Source: Hymenopellis radicata (Eukaryota; Basidiomycota; Agaricomycetes; Agaricales; Physalacriaceae). From it: a DNA stretch of 64,000 bases. Position numbers and translations under genes: made by a program. The stretch is taken from assembly GCA_015501595.1 (NCBI GenBank), contig JADNRX010000006.1, forward strand, positions 248,001-312,000, written 5' to 3'. Positions 9,728 to 24,943 of the stretch are shown piece after piece (position 1 is the stretch's first letter; the number at the start of each line of letters is the position of its first letter). The notes under the pieces were generated by a model. The model was not told the DNA's origin. It made no database searches and saw only the letters and a list, made by a program, of their open reading frames with translations.

Positions 9728-12228
9728 TCACTCTTCGTCCAAATCAATGATGATGCCGTCTTCCTGTACGAAGTCGCTTTCAAGGAAGTCGTCATGGGCC
9801 CCCACCTTTTCCGTGTCTTGAAGTTCGGCAATTAAATGATCTTCATCCACATCATCTAACTCCTGATGCCAAGGGTTGGGCGCGACATTGTCTGCTTCCG
9901 CATCTTCATCCACATCCTCGCCATCCGCACTTCGTCCGTCAACATAATCTCCGTCCTCCATCTCCATCTCCATAAGACATCCACAATCGTCCAGCACGAC
10001 CTCCGAGTCGTCTAAAAAAGCGTACAGTACCTCATCATGCGGGACGATCGAGGGCTCGAAGGTTGTTTGCATGGGTTCTGGTGTTTGCGTCTCGACATAA
10101 GAGCTCTGGCTTTGAGAAGATTGCGAATGAATGAGGGCAGGAACACCAAGATCCGTGTCGCTGGCACTGTCCATCGCCATATTACGAAGGGCGGAATAAG
10201 TGTGGGCCTGCGAAGAAAAGATAGCATGGTTCTCGGTATCGTCGTCCATTCGGAGAAGAACGTGATTTTGCGGGCAGCGACAGCATCTATTCCGGTCTCC
10301 ATGCCGGAATCACTATCCATGTCTAGAAGTTCAGGCGGAGGGGCAGTCGCGGGATAGGGAGTGCTGTCGACGTCCTGTTCCTTGGAATGTACATCCTCCT
10401 GTAGGTCGACCGTATCAAATTCGGGTTCGCTGTCCATTCTGTAATCGTCGACAGTTAGGCCTGCGGGCAGTAGAAATGGAGGAGCAGTCTCGGCATCGGA
10501 ATCTTGGTCCAGATCAAGCTCGACAGGTGAGGTTACTTGAGAATAGAAGATCTGCGAACGACCAATCGGGTATTCAGAAGAGTCACTGGACGAAACGGAA
10601 TACAGGGCATCGGAAGCTTGAACGTCCTCCATCGTTTCGTATAACTCGTTTTCTCCTTCTTCATTGATATACACGTCACGTTCTGATGAAGCCTCTGAAG
10701 GTAGCGCGGCGAAACGGACTTCATCCAAGTCGGAATAGAGTAGGTGATTAAAGGAAGCCGCAGTTACATCGGAAGAAGGTCCCGGACGACTAGGTTCAGG
10801 TAATTCGAACGTGAATTCAGAAAATAGATCTGGTGTCTGAAAGTAGCGCTTTGATGCGAGTGCTGGATCGAGACCGAAGAGGCTATCATTGGACGTTACT
10901 TGCGTAGGCTCCTGCGTATCTTGTGCTATCAACTCTCCATCGTCTACGGCATCGGCAGTTGCGTTGCGCGTATGATTCTTGCTCTAAACAAACAGCTATC
11001 AGGAGGGTTCACATACTAGATGCAGATAAAACCACCTTGAACGCAGGTTTTCTGACAGCACGTTTGTAGCAGCCCTCCAGTAACATGCTAAAAGCGTCCT
11101 CCAGAGTGAGCTCAATCTTGGATGATCGAGGAAGTTCTCCAAGCCACGACGCCATTGCAGTTTCAGTGAGCGTGATAACAGATCTTTGAGATCGTTTTAT
11201 ATCCTAGGGAAACGATAAGAGATATATAGGTAAACTGAATAGTGATAAAGCGTACTCTTAAGTGGCGTTTGGCGGCAGATACGAAAGGAGGATTTGGGGA
11301 ACGTTTGATCATGGCCAATATAGCACGTAGGATTTTGGGAAACATTGGCAATTCGATATCAAGTTGCTGCAGAGGAGATCGTTAGAAATGTCGACGCCCT
11401 CCTAACTTGTTATCTCTTTCAGAGTATTCCAGTTCAGTCAAGCAAATGCGGATCCAAGGCATTTGGTTGAAACGATGCCTAAATAGAACTGGAGAGAGAG
11501 AGATCTGACCTTGTACCAGGTCCCAAAGGCAAGAGGATAGCGTCTTTGAGGATATATGCGTGTCAGAAGGCGCAGAAAAGCGGGTGGATTGCTCACTTAA
11601 CGAGATGCCAACTGACAAAACGCGTTAAAACATTGTCTAACAGAGAAAGACCAGGAAGAGGAAGATTGCGTGCGAATGGCTTGAAGTTGGGTCGAGTCTT
11701 CCATTCGTAGCATAGGTGGACTGTGGAGAGAATGAGGCATGTTCGCTTAGTTTCAGGCATGCAACGGGATGAAGTAACCGCCACTAGAATCAAGTTGAGC
11801 GCGCTTATCACAATATAATCAACGCGCACCGGAAGGAGTACCGCATTCTGAATCCATGTACACAGGAGAAACATTGTTGAGGCCGAGTTGGGCGGAATTC
11901 TAGGTAGTGCGTTTAGGTCAATGAGTTTCAAGACTGATAGAGCTAGCACAGTATCAAGGAATTCATGAAGATGTCGTGCCAATTGAGAATGAAGTACTGT
12001 TTCTGGCGGAACTTTTTTTCCTTCCAAGGTACCCGTAATTCGAAAGACGACGCTGGAAGCGATGAGGACGTCAACAATATCGGGAAAGCGCGATTTGCCG
12101 GTGAAAACTGTGTCAATGTCGTTTCCATATGTACAGCAATGTCGGGCGACCAGTGAGAGGGAGTTATTGTCACCTACTGCCTTTACGCGAGACGTACAGG
12201 ACGCGAGAGGCATGACGGTCTTGACCAA
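9728..12228 (-). CDS. Large acidic protein of unknown function, multi-exon
   Basis: The first exon (from 12228) encodes about 200 residues rich in Leu and Val, with several hydrophobic helices. The gene then continues through exons near 11565-11405, 11360-11255, 11205-11030 and 10985-9728. Good junctions include GTACGC...CCCTAG between H-L-R and D-I-K-R, and GTGGTT...TTTAG between A-F-K and S-K-N-H. The C-terminal half is very acidic (many D/E runs, S-D-S-D type motifs) and ends I-I-I-D-L-D-E-E. Two places do not stay in frame: near 11406 (one G would make AAG|GTTAGG) and at the A-run 10266-10269. At the second, a 72-nt intron GTCGCT...TCGCAG is an alternative. It could also be two neighbouring genes, with the second starting at 11345. 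I recognise no family; acidic disorder suggests a nuclear or scaffold role, but this is a guess. Confidence 0.55.
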
Positions 12229-13165
12229 GTCGTGCCGTTTATAGTCAGGTGATCGGGAAACGAAAAAGGAAAGACTACCGACGGTAGCGTCTCCCTCTCA
12301 CTGTCAGGCTTCCTCTTGTCCTCGCTTATCGCGCCGGTTACCTACCTAACGCACAGAGTTCAGTGATATGTACGGTAACTCAACATAGTTTGCGTCGGAC
12401 GACGGACATCTCCAAGTACCGTTTCTAGCCGACCCCCCCGGGCGGGAGCATATGCTCTTTAATCTTATTTGGGCGCTTGTCTGCTGCTTTTCCTTGAACT
12501 ACGTTGGAGCTGATTTGTTTCTGGCGTCAACTATTGTTGCGGTGAATAGATCTGACAATCTTTCACCTGCTTCGTGCTGCGCTCTCCTAACGAGTGGAAC
12601 GAGTCTCATTGCTGTTCGGCCGCATACATGTATTCTACGCTGTGATACATCATGATCATCATGTGCGTATAGAATGCTGGCTGCGCGCATACTATTAGTA
12701 CAGAATACTGACTGCGCGCGCACTATTAGTATCCGCTGGAAAAACAGTTAATCGTGAGTTGCCATCGCCATCGAAAATGGGTGTGTTATCTCCACACAAG
12801 TAATTTTGAGAGCATACAAAGCAAAGAACATAGTTTGCATCCATATTGCGCTGAGCTCATGATGAAACTTGACAATGCTGGTGACGGACGGCGGCGGCGT
12901 TCAGACGGTAAGCAGTGAGCGGTAAGTAGTAGTAGAAAACGGTGACGTATGGTTGTCCACTGCCTTTCTCCAGGAGAAAGTAAGGATGCGCAAGTGCTGT
13001 ACAGGATAGCGAGGCTGTAGTAGTTCCCGATAAGGAAAGCAGTGAGCACCGCCACCGGGCTGCTTGATTTGATTCTCGTTCTCCTCCTCGACCGATCTTG
13101 CGTCTGACTGCCACTCGTTTCGCAGCCCCCTCCTTTGCCCCCGTCTTCCTGCTCTTTGAACGGCG
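12229..13165. other. Intergenic region upstream of PKC1
   Basis: No supported gene. The region contains a two-copy 31-bp tandem repeat (12671-12732) and a C/G-run near 12430. Overlapping minus-strand frames at 12786-13314 run through the PKC1 start and look like chance. Confidence 0.5.
12671..12732. repeat. Two tandem copies of a 31-bp unit
   Basis: Unit 1 is 12671-12701 and unit 2 is 12702-12732. Both contain the cores CTGCGCGC and ACTATTAGTA, and they differ at about five positions. The unit is directly tandem with no spacer. Confidence 0.8.
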
Positions 13166-16927
<3,762 letters not shown>

Positions 16928-17059
16928 GACTGTATATGAAGAAGGGCATTTGGACTGTAGGCGCTCTTGTGTTTGTTGTCATCGATTAGTTGTTGTGTCT
17001 GCGTGGTCCTGTATCTGAATTCTGTGGGGTTCATGTAAATAACACTCGTATCACTAGTT

Positions 17060-17426
17060 TCAATGTCGCTTACGATACTTATGATTTTTTCTTATCATTG
17101 GTTGGCCCGACGATGTGACCACCAGTTCCAGGCAAGCCTTGTCTGTCATCGGGGCGTCTGGTTCTGGTTGTTGCTTCATGAGATTTGCAAAGCTGCTCCA
17201 TAGCGCCGCGATGGTATCGTATTCTTTCGTCATTCCAAGCACCTCTTCCAGTTTTCTGTTCAGTCCATTGGTGGATGATAACAGGTCCTCGAAACCCTGT
17301 TGCAATCATTTAGTGCCGTCGAGACGCGTAATATGACGCGTCGTTCACCGCAGTGATTTCTCGTGCTAATCTGTCGCGTTCTCTGTCGAAGAACGTGGAA
17401 TCTGCCTCGCCTTGATTATTAGCCAT
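17060..17426 (-). CDS. DAD1: DASH/Dam1 complex subunit Dad1
   Basis: Exons 17426-17349 and 17296-17060, split by a 52-nt intron, give 104 aa, close to yeast Dad1. The conserved core is visible: F-F-D-R-E-R-D-R-L before the intron, then G-F-E-D-L-L-S-S-T-N-G-L-N-R-K-L-E-E-V with A-A-L-W further on. Dad1 is a small coiled-coil subunit of the ring-forming DASH complex that couples kinetochores to spindle microtubules. The gene converges with PKC1 (133 bp apart) and is divergent from the secreted-protein gene at 17639, with 212 bp between start codons. Confidence 0.92.
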
Positions 17427-17638
17427 GATGGTGGTTTGGGAGCAAGGCTGAGCGCTGAGGGCCGGTCGATCTGATCTCATCAACGCTGATCTGTCAGACG
17501 CTAGCTCAGCCTGCTGCAGTGCTCGACACAGGTTTTCTGAGGGGAATGAGGACGCCGGTTTCCCAAACGATCTGATCAGCGAAGGTACTCCGCGATGAAA
17601 AATCCGTTTCACATTTCCACTTCACTAGTACTGCCACC

Positions 17639-18905
17639 ATGACTTTTCTTCACGACCTTTTTATCCTTTCCTTTTCCTTCATTTTGGCTGTCCGCGCCGC
17701 TGATGGATATGCTGACCCAAGCGCTAACGGCGGGTCTATGCTGACGGTATACCAACCAGTGTCAGCGGACAGTGGACGCGTGCTGACCATGACTGTCAAG
17801 ACAATTTTGGGACAAACGTTCCCCGATGGCCAGCAAGAGCCAATAAACATGATTATATCTGGCGCTTCGGATTCCGACGTGCTGAAAGACCAATCGACGC
17901 ATGGCGGGCTCAGGAATTATTTCTTGTAAGCGCGAGCAAGTCAAGTCGCGTCAAGGTTGATGGGGACACAGGTCACTATCGTTCTCAGGCAATTGCCTCG
18001 GGCAACTCGACCAGGGAACAACGCAACAAGCCAACTTGGGAGACGGCCATGGACTGCGTGCGTATTTTATAGACAGCGCACTCTCGCCCAAAGCGCTGAC
18101 AGAGGGCGCAGATAATCAGTCGGCCGTCATGCGATACAATTATGGGGATCCCAAGTTCGGGACCTGCACTGAGTCTATCAATGGCGGGAATCACTTCAGG
18201 TACTGGGTTCAGAACGGCAGTGAGGCGAATAGGTGAGCATCTATTTTTCAACACGGGCGTCATATTTCATGAATAATGCAGTGGCGCTGTGTTCATGGGT
18301 GTATCATATGAGCTGCCTGCTTCTAGTACGTGTCCTCGATGCATGCATTCGAGTGAGCGTGCCCTTATCGCCACGCAGAGGACCACGACATAGTCCCGAA
18401 TGGGTATAACTTTGGGCGGTATGTACAGCCTTCCCGTCATGCCCGGGACTGAATGTTGGTTTGTTCATTACAGGGATTACATTGTTGGGAATATCACAGG
18501 CTCTGCGATACCCACTTTGAGTCTAAGTACCGCCGATTTACAGTACTCTGGGACCTCTTCTAGCGAGGGATATACTTACAAAACAGACATCACCTACACG
18601 TCTGGCTTGCTCGCGAACACTAGTGTTGGTATTAACCACAACCTCACCGTTGCCATAGATGGCGTGACAAACGCTGTTGACGGTCTCGTCGCTGTACTGG
18701 ATGTGTCTATAACGACTCGTCCTAATAACGAATCCTCCAGCGGTGATTCTGGATCGGGGTCGAGGTAAATTGTCGTCTTGTTTCGTTTCTCTGTGTCCTC
18801 ACGCAATGTAAACACAGCTCGGGCAACAATTCAGCGCTCAGCGTGAGATTCGTGCCCTCCCTCCTTTTAGCGATGCTCGTCCTCCCACTTTTCTCTCTCT
18901 TCTGA
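17639..18905 (+). CDS. Secreted, probably GPI-anchored protein of unknown function
   Basis: Six exons (17639-17925, 17972-18232, 18282-18325, 18379-18418, 18474-18764, 18818-18905) sum to 1,011 nt, 336 aa. The N-terminus is a clear signal peptide (M-T-F-L-H-D-L-F-I-L-S-F-S-F-I-L-A-V-R-A-A). The C-terminus has a Ser/Gly-rich linker and then a hydrophobic tail ending L-P-L-F-S-L-F, as expected for a GPI signal. The mature part is rich in Thr, Ser, Asn and Tyr with several N-glycosylation sequons and two or more Cys, resembling fungal cell-surface beta-rich proteins. I do not recognise a catalytic motif. Confidence 0.85.
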
Positions 18906-19110
18906 TCCCGGCGCAGACTATGCTTCTAGACTTTGATTGTATTACTAGCATAACGATTCCCTATATGGACAGTGCGCTTTAAACCCCCATTTGCGGTGGT
19001 TACGTCGGGAGACGACCATTTTGGTTTGCCGATGTTCGGGTATTCCGAGGCGCTCTAGGACCTTGATCATTCGGTATGTACGTCAACTTTCAAGCCTCGA
19101 CCATAAGTCT

Positions 19111-20061
19111 CTACAACATGATATTCCCCTCCACGAACACCGTCGCTTGGCCTTGCAAATGAATAACGTCGCCTGCTTCCTCCAGTAAAATCTTCAAAGC
19201 GCCACCTCGGAAACTAACTTGTCTCGCTTTAACAAGTTCTTCTCGGTTGAACTTGCCTTTGCTCGCCCAATACGGAATCAAAAGGGAATGGGCAGAACCG
19301 CAGACGTGATCCTCCCCTGATTGCAGCAGTTCGGGAGAAAACATACGCGATAAGAAAGCCTCTTCTCCCGTAGGAGATTCAGTGGTGACGATATTCACTG
19401 TGTAACCAGTGTTTCTCTGTGCGAAATAAAGCTTAGTTGATGTGAAATAGCGATCGAGGTGCACACGTACGAATGCATCAACTTTGACCGTGCTTCCTTT
19501 AAGGTCTTCCTCGACGTGCAACTCCACGAGGAGGTAATACGAGAAGGCCCCTTTCCCTCGTACCATGGACTTGACTTTTACATCACGTCCATACGCACGG
19601 TCAAGAGCAGCCTTGACAACCGTGTAATCTTCAGCAGGCAGCTCCTCAATTCCCGCGGCCACCAGCTGGATCTCGAACCACCCGTCATCTTTCCTCATAG
19701 CTCTAAGCGAGCCATGTCCGAGCGTCTGGAGCTCGACAACCTCCACGCATGCCGGCAGAATCCCAGGTTTGGTAAACATCACGCCAGCAGCGGCGAGCGT
19801 GCCGTGGCCACAGATGCCGCTCTCTGCCCAGTTGTCGGAAAAGAAGCGGACGCGAAATTTCGCGAGTTTGGGATCCGATGAAGGATCGCATGATGGGTAT
19901 ATCATGACAGACATGGGTTGGCTCAGGTTGGCGCCAAGCTTGAGAAGCGTGTCGGTGTCTTCTGCGAGTTCGTTGTCGATAAAAACGATGGCGGCGGGAT
20001 TGCCAGCAAATGGATCGCTGGCAAAGGCCGTACTCAGATAGAAGGGGTAGGTTTTTGTCAT
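19111..20061 (-). CDS. PhzF-family (phenazine biosynthesis-like) protein
   Basis: A single exon encodes 316 aa; an in-frame ATG at 20079 would add six residues. Family marks are the N-terminal T-A-F-A-S-D-P-F-A-G-N-P-A-A, then S-G-I-C-G-H-G-T-L-A-A-A, and late E-D-H-V-C-G-S-A-H-S-L-L-I-P-Y-W, matching the pseudosymmetric PhzF/YHI9 fold. In PhzF the catalytic Glu lies in a motif like N-L-S-E-T; here it reads N-L-S-Q-P, so that Glu is replaced by Gln. The GG/CGH motif and the second-half D-x-V-x-G-S-A are kept. The protein may bind a ligand without isomerase activity, or use another residue. Substrate unknown. Confidence 0.9.
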   Translation of the reverse strand: MTKTYPFYLSTAFASDPFAGNPAAIVFIDNELAEDTDTLLKLGANLSQPMSVMIYPSCDPSSDPKLAKFRVRFFSDNWAESGICGHGTLAAAGVMFTKPGILPACVEVVELQTLGHGSLRAMRKDDGWFEIQLVAAGIEELPAEDYTVVKAALDRAYGRDVKVKSMVRGKGAFSYYLLVELHVEEDLKGSTVKVDAFVRVHLDRYFTSTKLYFAQRNTGYTVNIVTTESPTGEEAFLSRMFSPELLQSGEDHVCGSAHSLLIPYWASKGKFNREELVKARQVSFRGGALKILLEEAGDVIHLQGQATVFVEGNIML

Positions 20062-20078
20062 GTTGGGTTGTCGAGTCA

Positions 20079-20537
20079 TACCACTATGGTCGTTTCTTAA
20101 GTAGCAGATAGACGAGTCATGAGTGCTTGATAACAATCAATGACAAAAAGTGAAGCGAATTTGCCGTGACCGTCAAGGGCTACTCAGTCGCGAGATTCCA
20201 ATTGGAGCTTCGGATTCCATGAGTGAGTGGCATAAAGTCGTTCTGCCTGCAAATTCTCGTGACTGACCAATGTCGGCAGCGTCTCCAAAGGAATGGAATC
20301 CAATGGTCAGCTGTAGCAAGGACCGGACTTCCGCGGATATCATACCTGCAGTACAAGTCACAAGTCATTTAATCTCAGAAGATTACCTTTTAAAATCGAG
20401 TCCGTCACTTTGCCCTAGATACTCAGGGACCGATAGAGTGAACGGACGGATATACGAAGGTGTGAATGTGTGACAATGGACATGTGTGGCAAGATTGAAA
20501 AGCTGGGTGAGGTCGAAGAGTACTGCAGCATTACAAC
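20079..20537. other. Divergent promoter region
   Basis: This 458-bp gap separates the PhzF-like gene (minus) from the GNAT gene (plus). I see no supported gene or element in it. Confidence 0.5.
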
Positions 20538-21316
20538 ATGTCCCCGTCGCCCTCGTTTAATGTCTGCTTGGAAACCGAGCGAGTGAGACTCGTACCCTTT
20601 GATGTAAGTGCACTTTCAACTCACCTCAATCATCACGGCCGACGGTGTTCCAACAGGTGTTGAAGCACGCGCACCACTTCATAGGAACACCCGACAGTCT
20701 ATATGACTACCTCCCTCTCGGTCCGTGGCAAGACGTAGAGCACTTCAAGACACAATTCTGGTTCCCCAGAGTCGAAACGCAAGGAGACGGCGCCGCGCTT
20801 TGGGCCATCTTCGACAAGACGCGTTCGGAACGTGACGACGCGTCGTCGTGTGCGGGAATGATCGGCTACCTCAACACGTCCTTTCTCGACCTTTGCACCG
20901 AGATTGGCTTCGTTATCATTCTCCCCGCATTCCAGAGAACGCATGTCACCACCAACGCGGTGGGGCTGCTTATGCAGTACGCGCTGAACCTCCCAAACGA
21001 TCCCCAGGGCAGACCGGGGCTCGGGTTCCGACGCCTGGTCTGGCAAGCGACCACGGGGAACAACCGTAGTATTGCTGCTGCGAAGAGAATGGGGTTCCAA
21101 GTTGAAGGAACATCGCGCTGGCAAAGAGTGCTCGACGACCTGAACGCCAAAGCGTGGAACGGCAAGGGTCTCAGAGAAGGTGATGTCAGAAGTTCGTGTT
21201 TGGGGCGAGATTCGGTGATATTGAGTGTGTGTTGGGACGACTGGGAGGAAGGAGTGAGGGCCCGGGCAGAAGCAAACATGGCTCAAAGAATGGCAAATTG
21301 CTTGCAGCATTTGTAG
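20538..21316 (+). CDS. GNAT-family N-acetyltransferase (RimJ/RimL-like)
   Basis: Exons 20538-20603 and 20657-21316 sum to 726 nt, 241 aa. The start reads L-E-T-E-R-V-R-L-V-P-F-D, the usual beginning of the RimJ/RimL acetyltransferase-3 fold. Later features fit GNAT: E-I-G-F-V-I-I-L-P-A-F-Q-R-T-H-V-T-T-N-A (beta4 and the acetyl-CoA pyrophosphate turn) and N-N-R-S-I-A-A-A-K-R-M-G-F (the C-terminal helix). The protein probably acetylates an amino group of a protein or small molecule using acetyl-CoA; the acceptor cannot be told from sequence. No targeting signal is visible, so it is likely cytosolic. Confidence 0.88.
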
Positions 21317-21381
21317 CGTATCACAAACATGGGTCAGAGATAACCGAGAGAAAGATACTGTCCATATCGTGCATAGACCAA

Positions 21382-22890
21382 TCAGAGTTCCGATTCATCC
21401 CGGTGCAACAGAGAAGGAAGCTTGAAACCTCCCGCCCAATGTTGACCAAAGAAGTTGAGAGAATCATACTTGTGCTTCACCTTCCAGAACCGCTTCAAAT
21501 CAGTGCCTCGATATACGTTCTGATCTCCGGACGCGTAGTTCAGATAGATGAATGGTTTTACATGTGGTGTTTGCTTCTCCGTCCAGTCGACCAATTTTCG
21601 CAAGGGGACGTCTGGATTCGACGACATGAATAACAATACTTCGAAAAAGGATGAGTGAGAAGACAGTGAGGATCAATACAGAGCATACTTAGGACCGGGT
21701 CATCGTTGTCTTTGAACAAGTGGCCTGGAAGTGGCTGGAGACCAAGACTCCATCCTTCTTTGCTCCCAAACATCTCTTTGGCCTTATCGAAGAGTTGCAT
21801 CGCAAAGGTGCTGTCCGGAGTGAGGCTGAGCGTATGCCACTCGTGGTATGCTGGTTGGGCAAGCGGATCTCCCGTGACTTCTTTGTACACATCGTGGATT
21901 GGCCTGACGCGAATGCTGTCCGACATCAGATATTCGGGGCTCGCTATCTCCTCCGGAAGATTGTCAATTCTGATGCGATGGACCCAGACCATGTTTCCGA
22001 GGAACGCCATCCCAATATAATCTTTCACGTCCTTTCCAAGATTGACGGCTAGTTTGACCTGAGCGTCGGTCACTGCAGACAGTGCTTCAATTTTGTAAAG
22101 CTGGATGCCGCCCCAGACATCGAAGTTAGGACGCGTGGTCATGGTGAACTCGATAACAATGCCGAAGTTGGAGCCACCCATTTTTAGGACCCAGAAAAGA
22201 TCTGCATAACTGTTCTCGCTGACCAGTAACGCGTCTCCGGAAGCGACTATGATTTTGTACGAGTGGACTGCTGAGCTGGAGAACGCGTCTCCGGGAAATG
22301 AAATTCCGCCTATGATATTATAATCAGCAAGCGAGCAAGGGAGGACCAAGGTCTGACAAACCTCCCAAAAGAAAGCCTCCAACACCCACATCCATAGCCC
22401 GCCCACCTCTGGTGGTACGATTATACGTCGACAAATAGTCATAGACGTCTCCCCATCGGAGTCCGGCACCGAATGTTACTAGCTCTGTCTCTGGGTCATA
22501 TTCAATGTCTCGAAAGTTCCCAAGGTCAATTGTGAAACCAGGTGCGTTGACACTGGAGGCTCCGCCCCACGCCATGTGCCCGCCTCCCCGGACAGCAAAA
22601 GTGAGTTCGCAGGTGTCCGACAGGCCGAATATCTGCCCTATTTGGATAGAGGTGGATGGCCGGACAACGCACGCAGGCTTGAGCGCGGTTTGGTGCAGAG
22701 AAAAGTAAGAGAGTTGTTGTTCTGAGACGTCCACTCCGAGCTCCGATATAGCAGAGCACTATAGAGGCACTGAGGTCTAAGTCGGATTGAGAACGAGGTA
22801 TAGAAAACTCACGCAGTTCGTTGCGAGTATGCATGGCACCGCCAGCAACAGAATCCCTGTCGCACGAAGAAAACGTTGGTGGTTGTACAT
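21382..22890 (-). CDS. Secreted FAD-linked oxidoreductase, BBE-like
   Basis: Four exons (22890-22813, 22758-22362, 22309-21689, 21638-21382) sum to 1,353 nt, 450 aa. An in-frame ATG at 22911 would add seven residues. A signal peptide covers M-Y-N-H-Q-R-F-L-R-A-T-G-I-L-L-L-A-V. The PCMH-type FAD-binding half carries R-G-G-G-H, whose His is the usual 8-alpha flavin attachment site. The second site seen in bicovalent relatives, a Cys before G-x-V-G, is absent (A-M-D-V-G-V-G-G). The C-terminus has the BBE motif Y-L-N-Y-A-S-G-D and a final K-Y-D-S-L-N-F-F. Such enzymes oxidise alcohols, sugars or secondary metabolites outside the cell, reducing O2 to H2O2. Confidence 0.9.
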
Positions 22891-22911
22891 CGCGAACGAA
22901 GAAGCGAGCAT

Positions 22912-23486
22912 TAGATTACACCTTGTAGCCCTACGGCCATCACGAGTCTGTAAGCCTAAGCTCTAAGGACGCCTATTCAGATGCCCATTCAATTCTTGTG
23001 TCAGTCATTTTGCGACTTGATATAACCCGCCGATATCTGCGCGAGAATCACAAAGAAGCGAATAGTGGGAGTACAGTCTAACGTTGGAGGAAATATCATG
23101 GTGGCGGTTTGTCAACAAGAGATTTTGGGCGGCATCGGCCGATCGAGTACGCTTTCATTCAACCGATCATCTTGTCTGTTCTGAAGGAGCGCCCCCGTCG
23201 GTTGGGTCACTCTTGGACGAGCACCACATGCTTACTCGCAGTCTTCTGGCTCATCCGATTTCCCTTGCGGTTGCCACAATTGCAACTTCTCTTAATCTGG
23301 CAGATCGCTCTCGTCTACTTACAACATGTGGACTACAGATAGCGCGCAGGTCTCTCTAGAACCCCCTTGACCCGTTCCATTGTTCGTGTTGAATATCTTG
23401 CTTATAAATGGAATCGTACACCGGTACAGGTCTTTGTGTGTGGACGTGCAATGCCATTGTTGATGTGGACTTCTGCTGTGATACGC
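22912..23486. other. Intergenic region
   Basis: Upstream of both the FAD oxidoreductase (minus) and the small basic protein gene (plus). Short plus-strand frames near 23084-23359 lack domains or usable splice sites, so I left them out. Confidence 0.5.
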
Positions 23487-23494
23487 TATATAAA
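23487..23494 (+). promoter_or_regulatory. TATA box of the small basic protein gene
   Basis: TATATAAA lies 39 bp upstream of ATG 23533, so the 5' leader would be very short. This is the clearest TATA box before a host gene in the window. Confidence 0.55.
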
Positions 23495-23532
23495 GGGAGC
23501 CCTACCATACATTTCCCAAGCACGCAATACCC

Positions 23533-24185
23533 ATGGAAAGAATTAAGAAAGTCGGCAAGAGCATCTTGAAGCGGTACGTAGTACATATGTCACCTTTCAC
23601 GCTGTTTTTCTGATTTCGAGCAGCGCCGGCAACAAGAAACGACTCCGCAGGTCGCGTTCTATGCCTTTGAACCAATTCAATCTACCTGATAGCAACCACA
23701 ACGCTGTGCCGCTTTACAGTCAACATAATACGCGTTTCTCGAAGCCGGTTCAGGACGTGTCGGGGCCTTCTTCGCCTCGCCGGCTCCAACGTCAGCGATC
23801 CACGGATACGGAGGACTACTCTTTCCGAGCTAGTCAGCTCTTACCACCTCTCCCGATGAAAATTCTTGAACGGCAAGAGCATGAGCGCAAGATTCAGTAC
23901 AACCGGGATCTCGCCGCGTGTCAGTTGGAGGGCCGGAGCGCGCTGATGCTGAATTATCGTTATATGACGATCGACCATACGCATTCTACAGCTCAGAAGC
24001 CAACGTCCATCCAGCACCGAGAGAACCTCGAGCCTCGGCGGGGAGAGTTGCAGTGGGATTGGCAGTTTCCTCAGTATCGCAGGTCGAAGCGTTCCTCTGC
24101 TCGCTTCTCGAAGACCCTTGTGACACAGTGGCATCTCAACGCATCTTGTGATGCACTCTCACCGCTATCTTCTGCCTGGGATTAG
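23533..24185 (+). CDS. Small basic hypothetical protein
   Basis: Exons 23533-23573 and 23624-24185 (50-nt intron) sum to 603 nt, 200 aa. The N-terminus is strongly basic (M-E-R-I-K-K-V-G-K-S-I-L-K-R and R-L-R-R-S-R-S). The rest is rich in Gln, Arg, Ser and Pro, with a short helix around L-P-M-K-I-L-E-R-Q-E-H-E-R-K-I-Q-Y. No domain or membrane segment is seen. The strong TATA box and in-frame intron favour a real gene. The basic clusters would suit a nuclear or membrane-surface protein, but no function can be assigned. Confidence 0.65.
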
Positions 24186-24943
24186 AGCAAGGTTAGAGGT
24201 CCTTTGTACATACTATTGCCACTCGCAGTAGTATATATAGCAGGACATTACTTGTGATGCAGGACTTTTTATGATTATGATCATTAGTCGTTAACGAGTA
24301 CATGCTAGTATCAAGCTAGTATAGATATGTACAGAGGCCGCGGGGAACGTAGCTTCAAGGCTGTCTGCGTTGCCGATGCAAGATAGAGTTCTGAGTGATA
24401 CTTCAGGTAGTGCACCCACAAAAGATAAATGTATTATGAAGAGTGGGCTGGCAAGGACAGTCGACTGTGCATAAGACTCGACAAAACACAATAAGACGTC
24501 GGGCCCAGATAAGATGTCAAAAAATGTACTATAAAAAACCACGTCGGGCGATGCTCCAACGCTGCACCTCCCATTTGCGACCTAATATAGGTTGATCTAC
24601 GTCTCCGCGAGCGCCTGTACGTCCCTGAATGTATGGAAGACAAGTGACTCTATAAGCGGGGAAGAAAATGACATTATTGTCCAGGGCAAGGGAAAGAGAT
24701 GCCTTTTATACGCTCAAAGAATTTGCACTTGTTTGTCTGGAGTACCGGCTCGCAATGAAGGCTGGCAGCTGTATCGAGGCCTTAATTTATGCCCTGATAT
24801 ATACGAGCAACACCTCCCACACCGGGGTAGCATAGAAGTTAGAACCTCTCTACAGACCTTATGACCATTGGTCGACACCGATAACAACAGTATTCCTGGT
24901 CACGTCAGTCCACATCCCGATCTGGCAATATCGCTTCTTAACA
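24186..24943. other. Intergenic region
   Basis: Several short frames on both strands, none with a domain, a splice chain or a start context I can support. AT-rich around 24230-24310. Confidence 0.45.
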
